Origin: JBHIFE01 sp046760985
GTDB lineage: Bacteria > Chloroflexota > Dehalococcoidia > Dehalococcoidales > RBG-16-60-22
Length of the DNA stretch: 5,347 bases
Direction: 5' to 3'
Assembly: GCA_046760985.1 (NCBI GenBank)
Contig: JBHIFE010000092.1
Coordinates: forward strand, 1-5,347
Shown: positions 1-5,347 of the stretch, one piece after another
Numbering within the stretch: position 1 is the first letter of the stretch
Layout: every line of letters begins with the position of its first letter
The notes under the pieces: generated by a model
Told to the model about the DNA's origin: nothing
Database searches by the model: none
Seen by the model: only the letters and a program-made list of their open reading frames with translations
Made by a program: the position numbers and the translations under genes

Positions 1-90
1 TAACCACTCCCGGGAGCAAAATCAAACCCTCTCGGAGAATGTGGTCTTACCAGGTTCTGACTTTCCCACGGTAGAAATAGTTGGTTGCAT
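1..90 (-). pseudogene. Second MobB-like P-loop protein, N-terminal fragment with early stop (runs off window)
   Basis: Twelve nt after the moeA stop, an ATG at 90 opens a 22-codon frame ending in TGA at 22-24. The peptide starts M-Q-P-T-I-S-T-V and contains VGKSEPGKTTFSERV, a complete Walker A loop (GKSEPGKTT, G-x4-GKT) preceded by the beta strand expected in MobB. It aligns residue for residue with the start of the MobB–FmdE protein (MIPTIAFVGRSKSGKTTLLE). AAAGGA at 99-104 lies 8 nt before the ATG and overlaps the moeA stop codon, so the start looks genuine. A MobB of about 160 residues would be expected, but the frame stops just after the P-loop. In the remaining 21 nt another frame reads L-I-L-L-P-G-V-V, which is open but not convincingly MobB. 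A frameshift, a truncation, or a sequencing/assembly error near the contig edge are all possible; the window ends too soon to decide. Confidence 0.55.
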
Positions 91-98
91 GCCAAAAT

Positions 99-104
99 TC
101 CTTT
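99..104 (-). promoter_or_regulatory. Shine-Dalgarno of the MobB-like fragment, overlapping the moeA stop
   Basis: AAAGGA shares bases with the moeA TAA stop and sits 8 nt before the ATG at 90. It indicates that the downstream frame is, or was, a translated gene of the same operon. Confidence 0.55.
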
Positions 105-1380
105 AATTAACTTCCTCGCTCCAATCTAGCATCACTACCTGGACTACGTCTCCTGCCTTCACCTGTGCCTTATCCTCAGGAACAACCACCAACCCGTTGG
201 CTAGAGTCATAGAGGTTAGAATCCCTGAACCCTGAGGGCCGGTTGGTCGAGCAAAGTATTGACCACTGCGCTTTTCTACTACCGCCCGAGTGTAGACACG
301 GCGCCCGTCCTTATTTACGATAGGTTCTTCTATTACTGCCTCTACGGTAGGCTTAGTGAAATTCGTTTTACCCATCATCTTAAGAATAGCCGGGCGAGCA
401 AATAGCTCAAAGGTAACCATGGAGCTAACTGGATTGCCAGGTAGACCCAGATGAGGTATGCTTCTGGTTACACCTGCCTTGCCAATTCCCTTAATTGTGC
501 CGAAGGCTAGAGGTTTCCCTGGCTTCATTCGAATCGCCCAAAAGGTAATCTCACCCTCCTTTGCCAAAACATCCTTTACAATATCGTAGTCCCCAGCCGA
601 GACACCGCCAGTAGTTATCAGCACGTCGGCATTCAAACCTTGATGGAGTCTGGTTACCAGTGAATCCTCGCTGTCTAAGGCTATTCCCAGTATTTTAGGG
701 ATGCCATTGTAGCGCCGAACTAGGGCAGCTACGCTATAAGTATTACTATCATAAATCTTACCCGCCGGTAGCGGTTGACCAATATTTACCAGTTCATTTC
801 CAGTGGCTAGAATACCCACCCTCGGGCGGCGGATAACCTTGACCTTACTCTTTCCCAATGAGGCCAAAACACCAACTTCGGCTGGTCTGATTACTGTTCC
901 TTTCTTCAATACTATTGAGCCCTTGGCGATATCTTCCCCGGCTTTCCGGATGTTCAAAGCAGCCTCAGCTTTACATAGAATACCTATTTCAGGGAGAGGC
1001 TGTTCAGTAGAAAACTTGTGTCGTTGAGCTTCATCGGTATCTTCAAATTTCACGACACTGTCAGCGCCTTTAGGGACTGGTGCCCCGGTCATAATGCGGA
1101 TGGCTGTGCCTGGTTCTACCTCACGCTCAGGGATAGAACCAGCAACGACAGTGTCAACAACGCGTAGAAATCGTGGAGACTCACTGCTAGCGCTATAGAT
1201 ATCTCTTGATTGAACGGCATAGCCATCCATGGCGGCATTATCTAGTGGAGGTATATCAACACTAGAATGTATATCCTCAGCCAAAACTTGTCCCAGAGAG
1301 TCTAAAATGGGAGCCTGTTCTTCTTCCAGAACACCTACATAGCTGAGAATTTTCTCTAGAGCCTGTTCAACACTTATCAT
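103..1380 (-). CDS. moeA: Molybdopterin molybdenumtransferase MoeA
   Basis: A 425-residue protein of normal MoeA/gephyrin-E length. It inserts molybdate (or tungstate) into adenylylated molybdopterin in the cytoplasm, the step before MobA. Domains in order: MoeA N-terminal and beta-barrel region (about 1-170) with DNAAMDGYAV at 47-56 (D52 in the conserved acidic site) and RIMTGAPVPKGADSVV at 95-110; the MogA-like molybdopterin-binding domain (about 185-325) with GILATGNEL at 189-197 (E196 conserved), YDSNTYS at 210-216, TTGGVSAGDYD at 256-266, KPGKPLAFG at 286-294 and GLPGNPVSS at 312-320; then the C-terminal domain IV (about 340-420) with RRVYTRAVV at 360-368 and a GSGILTSMTLANGL segment at 384-397. 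All signature loops are intact, so the enzyme is probably active. The ATG at 1380 has AGAGGAGA (1389-1396) 8 nt upstream and overlaps the end of mobA by 14 nt. The stop codon is followed after 12 nt by the start of a second MobB-like frame. Confidence 0.97.
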   Translation of the reverse strand: MISVEQALEKILSYVGVLEEEQAPILDSLGQVLAEDIHSSVDIPPLDNAAMDGYAVQSRDIYSASSESPRFLRVVDTVVAGSIPEREVEPGTAIRIMTGAPVPKGADSVVKFEDTDEAQRHKFSTEQPLPEIGILCKAEAALNIRKAGEDIAKGSIVLKKGTVIRPAEVGVLASLGKSKVKVIRRPRVGILATGNELVNIGQPLPAGKIYDSNTYSVAALVRRYNGIPKILGIALDSEDSLVTRLHQGLNADVLITTGGVSAGDYDIVKDVLAKEGEITFWAIRMKPGKPLAFGTIKGIGKAGVTRSIPHLGLPGNPVSSMVTFELFARPAILKMMGKTNFTKPTVEAVIEEPIVNKDGRRVYTRAVVEKRSGQYFARPTGPQGSGILTSMTLANGLVVVPEDKAQVKAGDVVQVVMLDWSEEVN

Positions 1381-1981
1381 TACTCATTTCTCCTCTGGCT
1401 AATTTCCTTGCCATTTCCAAATCGGCTTCGGTATTGATATTAAAAAAACTAAGGTGCTTGGGATCAAACCTATCAATTTCTTTAGCTTCTAGATACCTTG
1501 CCTTAACTAAGCTGAAAAGATCGAGAATACTCAACTTGCCTTGCTTAATCATAGATTCTATAGGAGTTAAGCAGCTCTTTGTGTAAATAGCATGAAGTGG
1601 CTCAGCCAAATTGCCCACTCGCGGAACCACTAGGTCGAAATTAGCTGAAAGTTCAACCATATAGCGTAACAGCTCGGTATTGAGAAAAGGCATATCACAG
1701 GCGACCACAATGCTGTGTGAAGACCGAGAAGCCAGCAAACCTGTATATATACCTCCGAGAGGCCCTTTACCAGGGTAAATGTCTACCAAGATTTCTGCCT
1801 TACAAGCGAGTGGGAGGTCAAATTGTGCTTCAGAGGTCACTATCAGAATCTGGCTGGTTAGCGTCTTGAGCCGTTCGACTACACGCTCAATAAGGCTTTT
1901 ACCGCCAACAACCTCTAGAGCCTTACTCCTACCCAAACGCCGGTTTTTGCCACCGGCTAGAACAATTGCTGTTACCGTCAT
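1367..1981 (-). CDS. mobA: Molybdenum cofactor guanylyltransferase MobA
   Basis: A 204-residue cytoplasmic nucleotidyltransferase that transfers GMP from GTP to Mo-molybdopterin, giving the guanine dinucleotide cofactor used by enzymes such as the one at the head of this operon. The N-terminal signature loop LAGGKNRRLGRSKAL is at 8-22, K20 being the conserved lysine; the usual 'M-G-x-D-K' reads L-G-R-S-K here. GPLGGIYTGL at 73-82 and VVACDMPFL at 92-100 follow, with D96 at the metal-binding aspartate position, then AEPLHAIY at 126-133 and the C-terminal FFNINTEADL at 179-188, also family hallmarks. Length fits MobA (about 190-210). The open frame extends 48 codons further upstream to 2125, but that part overlaps the permease 3' end and has no family similarity; the ATG at 1981 begins right at the first beta strand and has GGAAAG 6 nt upstream. 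The stop overlaps the moeA start region by 14 nt, suggesting translational coupling. Confidence 0.95.
   Translation of the reverse strand: MTVTAIVLAGGKNRRLGRSKALEVVGGKSLIERVVERLKTLTSQILIVTSEAQFDLPLACKAEILVDIYPGKGPLGGIYTGLLASRSSHSIVVACDMPFLNTELLRYMVELSANFDLVVPRVGNLAEPLHAIYTKSCLTPIESMIKQGKLSILDLFSLVKARYLEAKEIDRFDPKHLSFFNINTEADLEMARKLARGEMSNDKC
1389..1396 (-). promoter_or_regulatory. Shine-Dalgarno of moeA
   Basis: AGAGGAGA lies 8 nt before the moeA ATG and inside the last codons of mobA. It fixes the moeA start and supports coupled translation of the overlapping pair. Confidence 0.75.
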
Positions 1982-1987
1982 AGAACA

Positions 1988-1993
1988 CTTTCC
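1988..1993 (-). promoter_or_regulatory. Shine-Dalgarno deciding the mobA start
   Basis: GGAAAG is 6 nt before the ATG at 1981, in the 19-nt gap after the permease stop. It supports this start over the longer open frame that begins at 2125 within the permease gene. Confidence 0.65.
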
Positions 1994-2000
1994 ATGAGCT

Positions 2001-3305
2001 TCACTGTGAACTACTAATGCGCGAAACCCCTGAGCTAACAGGGCCTGTCTTCCCATTCCCATGCGGGCTTTGTGCCAATCTGGCCTTTCGCCTCGCCATT
2101 GACCAAAGGTGAGACCAAATACCACGGCTTCGTGATAGAGTTGTAAGTATCAAGTGTAAACATATACCTGAGGCGAGACCAATGGCTAAGTTAGCGGTGA
2201 GCAGCCCGGGAATGGCTACTGCCAAAGCTACCAGGATTTCCCTTCTGCCCCTGAGGTCTCGAATCAGCAGAGAATGCTGTACCCCCACAAATATTACTAA
2301 GACGCCCAGGACGGCATAAGGAACCAGCGCAAAGATGGGTACGACGTTGCCATCAAGGAAGAGGGCCATGGCCAGGAAAGGGATACCTATCGCAAGGGCA
2401 GCACCACCGGTCCTGGCCCCCAGCCGGAAATGAGCAGTCAGCCCTCCTGAACCGTGACATATAGGCATGCCGCCGAGCAGACCCGCCCCCAGGTTCACCG
2501 CTCCCATAGTAGTGAGCAACGCTTTCGGGGTCACCCTTTTAGCCTGAGGACCAAAGTAAGTTTTGGCTGTATCTGCCGTGGCGAAGACAGCATTGCCTAA
2601 AGTCAGGGGTATTTGGGGTATGACCAGTAGTACCACAGCAGCGGATAAATTTGCCAGGCTGGGTATGGCCACCATGGGTAAGCTTAAGCCAAAGTGCAGG
2701 CTAGACAACCCTAGAGATGAGCCCCAGAATAGACTAACAGGAACCCCGAGAGCTATAAGAGCCAAGGAAGCTGGTAGCTTCTTGCTACGCAGGAACAGGA
2801 TGAAAATAGTCCCCAAGGCTAGGGCAATTAACCACCCAGCAGGAATCGAGAGATTGACCAGGGTGACAAAGCCGTCATCCCCGCCTATGATAACCTGGTG
2901 TTTGCTAACCAACACCAGCCCTGCTTTTACTAGGAGAAGCCCTACTCCAAGCTGGATGCCTCGGATTATCACCTTGGGAAAGAGCTTGGCGACATAACTT
3001 ATGGCTCCAGTCCCGGCCATGAGGAGCAAGAAAGCTGACATCACCAGTCCTGAAGCCGATATGACGTTGGGAGATAGACCTCCTGCTATGGCAATGGCCG
3101 CTACAGCTTTAAGGGGCTGCACTGGCATAGGGAGACGATAAAAGACCCCAGCTACTATATAGGCCAACCCCACCACCAAGAAAACACTGGTAGCGTTCAT
3201 ATGGTTTAGGGTGATTAGGGCCACGGCCAGGGGCAGAAGAGTGCCCAGATCTCCTAGTGCTCCGCCCAACTCGTGGAGATTAAATCTGAAGGAATTCATT
3301 TTCAC
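2001..3305 (-). CDS. MOT1-type molybdate/sulfate permease
   Basis: A 434-residue, strongly hydrophobic protein with roughly ten or more membrane segments between residues 13 and 390. It carries the hallmarks of the MOT1 branch related to SulP transporters: ELGGALGDLGTLLPL at 12-26, YRLPMPVQPLKAVAA at 56-70, PQIPLTLGNAVFATAD at 230-245 and GGMPICHGSGGLTAHFRLGART at 278-299 (the CHGxGGL core is at 283-289). There is no STAS domain, which separates it from classical SulP sulfate permeases. Family members import molybdate, and some related proteins are annotated for sulfate; in this operon molybdate (or tungstate) is the likely substrate. The chosen start is GTG at 3305, with AGGGG (3312-3316) 6 nt upstream; an ATG two codons in (3299) is the alternative and changes little. 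After the last membrane segment a basic, serine-rich tail of about 40 residues (395-434) runs to the stop 19 nt before mobA; its sequence is not recognisable. It lies 79 nt after mobB-fmdE. Confidence 0.9.
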   Translation of the reverse strand: MKMNSFRFNLHELGGALGDLGTLLPLAVALITLNHMNATSVFLVVGLAYIVAGVFYRLPMPVQPLKAVAAIAIAGGLSPNVISASGLVMSAFLLLMAGTGAISYVAKLFPKVIIRGIQLGVGLLLVKAGLVLVSKHQVIIGGDDGFVTLVNLSIPAGWLIALALGTIFILFLRSKKLPASLALIALGVPVSLFWGSSLGLSSLHFGLSLPMVAIPSLANLSAAVVLLVIPQIPLTLGNAVFATADTAKTYFGPQAKRVTPKALLTTMGAVNLGAGLLGGMPICHGSGGLTAHFRLGARTGGAALAIGIPFLAMALFLDGNVVPIFALVPYAVLGVLVIFVGVQHSLLIRDLRGRREILVALAVAIPGLLTANLAIGLASGICLHLILTTLSRSRGIWSHLWSMARRKARLAQSPHGNGKTGPVSSGVSRISSSQ

Positions 3306-3384
3306 AAGATACCCCTGGAGAGGCGATAAGAATCACCACCGGTGATGAGGAGCCGACTCCATTTACTACCGACTTGGCCTTCCC
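3306..3384 (-). other. 79-nt intergenic spacer with two small inverted repeats
   Basis: This is the longest gap in the cluster, between mobB-fmdE and the permease. It holds two adjacent short inverted repeats: ATCACC/GGTGAT with a 3-nt loop (3332-3346) and GGAG/CTCC with a 4-nt loop (3349-3360). Neither is followed by a T-run on the minus strand, so they do not look like a rho-independent terminator. No convincing -35/-10 pair was seen. The spacer is also too short for a full Moco riboswitch, and nothing in it matched one by eye. A weak mRNA-stability or regulatory role is possible but unproven. Confidence 0.25.
3312..3316 (-). promoter_or_regulatory. Shine-Dalgarno supporting a GTG start of the permease
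   Basis: AGGGG is 6 nt upstream of GTG (3305) and 12 nt upstream of the ATG at 3299. The spacing favours the GTG, although the ATG two codons later cannot be excluded. Confidence 0.5.
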
Positions 3385-4581
3385 TTATGCAGTTTTATTC
3401 CATGTTCTGCTGGTCTGCTGGTACGCGGTGGAAATAGCGTATTCCCCTTCTAATGCATCATGACGCTCGTAGTAAGTCCCATAAGCACAAGCGCGGCAAA
3501 GCACCCTCCCGTCTACCATAACATCCCGACCGTCATTTATGCCCTCACCGCAAGCCTCACAGATCACCCGGCGGCGTGGCGGTCCGGGCATATCCTCTGC
3601 TGAAATATGTACCAGCACCTTTTCTACATTAAAAAGTTCTTCATCTGGCAGTACCTTATAGGCCTCCACTTCTGCATCGTACTTTGTTTGTCCCTGGCGG
3701 CGATATAGCGTTGCCTTATCTCGCACATCCTCTCGGACTGCCAAGCGCACCGCATTTCCGGTTTGCAAATCCACAAAAGTGGCGGCCAGCTTCCCGTAGT
3801 CTACGTATTTCATGGTTCGCTTCCCAAGCTTGCATCCGGTTACTACCTGAATGGCATCGGTGGCACATCGGTCAATTTCCACAAAAACTAACATGCGTTT
3901 GGCTTCTTCTTTTGGTTTCTCAATACCCAGTTCTTGGCAACCACGCATGGCCATTCGAACACCGAGTACCTGTCCGGGACAAATGTGCCCATGTACTGCT
4001 GCCGACTCGGCCAGTAGCTGTTCAAACTCGGCTGGTCGACATCCGCCGTGCCATGAACCAAAACCTCCCTTTTGAGCTCTAAATTTGTCCCGGTTATCCC
4101 CTATCCGGGCTACAATCAGATTCAAGATACCGGCAACATCCTCCTCGGCAAACTGCGGCACACCCTTTGAACACGGCTGAGCTGAAATAGTGGTCAGCAA
4201 GTCCTCCCCCAGACACAGGTGCCCGTCGCCCTGCCGGGAGTCTCTCACCAGAATTTTGGGCGTTTTGCCATTCTTATACCCCTCGGCGAGGATGATGTCC
4301 ACTTTATTGCTGAGGTGGCTCGCAATCTCACCCAAGGGGAGCTCGCTATCAACATGCTCAACAAGAGCCATCCTATCTGGTGAAGAAATAGCCACCACAT
4401 CACTACCTGCCTGAGCGAGCCGCCATGTGTCCTTGCCTGGATGGTCTACCTCAAAATGATGATGACTGTGCTTGATTACCGCCACACGGTAGCCCCTCAA
4501 CTTGAGACCTCTCACCATCTGTTCCAACAGTGTAGTCTTGCCAGATTTGGATCGGCCGACAAATGCTATAGTAGGAATCAC
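3385..4581 (-). CDS. mobB: MobB–FmdE fusion protein (MGD biosynthesis GTPase with FmdE zinc-ribbon domain)
   Basis: A 398-residue two-domain protein. Residues 1 to about 165 are MobB: Walker A GRSKSGKTT at 9-17, the family motif HHFEVDHPGKDTWR at 41-54, SSPDRMALVE at 66-75 and AEGYK at 99-103 near the usual 'EGFK' position. MobB binds GTP and assists MobA in converting Mo-molybdopterin to the guanine dinucleotide. Residues about 176-398 are FmdE: HGHICPGQVLG at 197-207, EIDRCATDAIQVVTGC at 235-250, GKRTMKYVDYGKLAATF at 253-269, and a C-terminal zinc ribbon with C341-x2-C344 and C362-x2-C365. FmdE is named from formylmethanofuran dehydrogenase operons but is widespread in bacteria and archaea; its biochemical role is not settled. 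The start is GTG at 4581, with AAAAGGAA (4590-4597) 8 nt upstream, and it places the beta strand directly before the P-loop as MobB requires. No stop or frameshift interrupts the domain junction. The protein looks cytoplasmic. A role of the FmdE part in metal or cofactor delivery is inference from the fusion. Confidence 0.93.
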   Translation of the reverse strand: MIPTIAFVGRSKSGKTTLLEQMVRGLKLRGYRVAVIKHSHHHFEVDHPGKDTWRLAQAGSDVVAISSPDRMALVEHVDSELPLGEIASHLSNKVDIILAEGYKNGKTPKILVRDSRQGDGHLCLGEDLLTTISAQPCSKGVPQFAEEDVAGILNLIVARIGDNRDKFRAQKGGFGSWHGGCRPAEFEQLLAESAAVHGHICPGQVLGVRMAMRGCQELGIEKPKEEAKRMLVFVEIDRCATDAIQVVTGCKLGKRTMKYVDYGKLAATFVDLQTGNAVRLAVREDVRDKATLYRRQGQTKYDAEVEAYKVLPDEELFNVEKVLVHISAEDMPGPPRRRVICEACGEGINDGRDVMVDGRVLCRACAYGTYYERHDALEGEYAISTAYQQTSRTWNKTA

Positions 4582-4589
4582 TCACTCGG

Positions 4590-4597
4590 TTCCTTTT
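4590..4597 (-). promoter_or_regulatory. Shine-Dalgarno supporting a GTG start of mobB-fmdE
   Basis: AAAAGGAA is 8 nt upstream of the GTG at 4581. No in-frame ATG lies close enough to serve the MobB N-terminus, so the GTG is the best start. Confidence 0.65.
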
Positions 4598-4643
4598 CCG
4601 GTAACGCTATGTTATTCTTGTGTCTTCCCACGGAGCCTCTGCG

Positions 4644-5347
4644 TCAAACCTTCTCCAGCCTCACTCTGGTGTTGAAGAAGGCGGCACTACCGCTCACCGG
4701 GTCAGTAAGTCCGACCCTGCCTACCGAGTCGTCTCGCTGCATCACCGAGTTGGGGCATAGCCCCTTTGCCCTTCTGCCGTCGGGTACTATCTTTCTGCCA
4801 TCTATCTCTATCCTCTCACTAGCACCATAGGCATTCCAGTGTCCGTAGTGCCAGGAGATGGCGACCGTACCCAGCCCGATGCCCTCCAGGGTTTTGACCT
4901 TGCCTTTGGACTCATACTGATGGCCATTCCCTAAGTCGAGCATACCATTGCTGCTTGGTGAAACCACCCGGACCAGATCGCCATCGCGGAGGCCGTATTC
5001 CACAGCATCCCTAGTATTCATTAACACGAAGTTCTCCGGCTGCAGGGAGTAGTTACCCCAGTAGTTGGAAGCGGTTCGGGAATGCCCTCCAAAGATTTCC
5101 TTGAAGGTGATAAGGCTAAGCGGGTAGTCACCATCCTCTACGATTTTGCCGGCGGCATTCATCACCGGCTCATACTTGGGCAGACCGTCAAACGGCTCGC
5201 CGGAGATGCTGTTCCTAGCACTGGCTACCGGTTCGGCGAAAATGTGAACCAGCCCGCCAAGCTGGTGCCCGAGGTATCTGCCCTTGTATGCTTTGGAGAA
5301 GTTCTCATATCGCCCACCGCGGTTGAGAACATAGATTACCTTGGCCC
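4644..5347 (-). CDS. TtrA-like molybdopterin oxidoreductase, C-terminal part (5'-truncated by window edge)
   Basis: This is the last 233 residues of a large Mo/W-bisMGD oxidoreductase; the frame stays open to the window edge, so the GTG at 5165 is internal and not the start. The visible part begins with a Y-V-L-N-R-G-G-R-Y-E-N-F stretch and then N-S-I-S-G-E-P-F (residues about 65-75 nt-codons before 5165), which resemble tetrathionate reductase subunit A. The molybdopterin-dinucleotide-binding fold follows: GGHSRTASNYW at visible residues 86-96, then NTRDAVEYGLRDGDLVRVVSP at about 110-130 as the usual 'A-x-x-x-G-L-x-D-G-D-x-V' strand-turn element, PNSVMQRD at 198-205 and a closing DPVSGSAAFFNTRVRLEKV. 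The ending matches the TtrA/SrdA/ArrA group better than formate dehydrogenase or NapA. These enzymes normally work in or facing the periplasm with an FeS subunit and a membrane anchor; the active-site and FeS regions lie outside the window, so the substrate cannot be assigned. It heads the cofactor-synthesis operon, 62 nt before mobB-fmdE. Family placement is good; substrate is uncertain. Confidence -1.
   Translation of the reverse strand, partial: AKVIYVLNRGGRYENFSKAYKGRYLGHQLGGLVHIFAEPVASARNSISGEPFDGLPKYEPVMNAAGKIVEDGDYPLSLITFKEIFGGHSRTASNYWGNYSLQPENFVLMNTRDAVEYGLRDGDLVRVVSPSSNGMLDLGNGHQYESKGKVKTLEGIGLGTVAISWHYGHWNAYGASERIEIDGRKIVPDGRRAKGLCPNSVMQRDDSVGRVGLTDPVSGSAAFFNTRVRLEKV

Noticed and set aside
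7..16. Perfect 10-base palindrome CTCCCGGGAG near the low-coordinate edge, considered as a terminator
   Set aside because: It can form only a 3-bp stem with a 4-base loop, and on the minus strand no T-run follows it; a chance palindrome is more likely.
22..24. TGA in the MobB-like fragment as a selenocysteine codon
   Set aside because: MobB has no known selenocysteine at this position, the frame after the TGA (F-C-S-R-E-W-L) does not resemble MobB, and no bacterial SECIS-like hairpin could be recognised in the short remaining sequence.
1982..2125. The 48-codon upstream extension of the mobA frame
   Set aside because: It overlaps the 3' end of the permease, shows no MobA similarity, and the ATG at 1981 has a suitable ribosome binding site and the right family N-terminus.
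2563..2997. Plus-strand open frame of 144 codons, and similar plus-strand frames elsewhere (such as 4441-4830 and 3684-4082)
   Set aside because: They lie wholly or mostly antisense to well-supported genes, have no recognisable motifs, and their composition fits shadows of the opposite-strand coding sequence.
3306..3384. Moco or other metal-related riboswitch in the spacer before the permease
   Set aside because: The spacer is shorter than a full Moco riboswitch and no matching conserved core was seen; only small hairpins are present.
4582..4643. Promoter or terminator between the oxidoreductase and mobB-fmdE
   Set aside because: The 62-nt gap contains the ribosome binding site of mobB-fmdE but no strong hairpin with a T-run and no convincing promoter hexamer pair.

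Overview
All supported genes lie on the minus strand, so transcription runs from high to low coordinates. In that order the window holds: the C-terminal part of a large bis-MGD molybdopterin oxidoreductase of the tetrathionate reductase (TtrA) type, a MobB–FmdE fusion, a MOT1-type molybdate/sulfate permease, MobA, MoeA, and the first codons of a second MobB-like P-loop protein that meets a stop codon close to the window edge. Gaps are short (62, 79 and 19 nt), mobA and moeA overlap by 14 nt, and each start has a Shine-Dalgarno-like sequence. The cluster therefore reads as one operon, with its main promoter probably upstream of the window's high-coordinate end.

The genes form a coherent cofactor-supply module. 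The permease would import the molybdate (or tungstate) oxyanion. MoeA inserts the metal into adenylylated molybdopterin. MobA adds GMP to make the guanine dinucleotide form, and MobB is the GTP-binding accessory protein. The oxidoreductase at the head of the operon is a plausible client. The FmdE domain fused to MobB is a zinc-ribbon protein family first named from formylmethanofuran dehydrogenase operons, and its exact role is not established.

The gene set (FmdE domain, TtrA-like enzyme, dedicated Mo module) suggests an anaerobic or facultatively anaerobic prokaryote. The MobA P-loop variant LAGGKNRRLGRSKAL and the MobB–FmdE fusion recall Dehalococcoidia-like Chloroflexota. That is an impression from memory of the families, not a search result; Desulfobacterota or other anaerobes are not excluded.

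No rRNA, tRNA, CRISPR array, insertion sequence or clear rho-independent terminator was seen. There is no gene-free stretch above 300 bases. The points most worth a second look are the MobB–FmdE fusion and the apparently broken second mobB at the low-coordinate edge.
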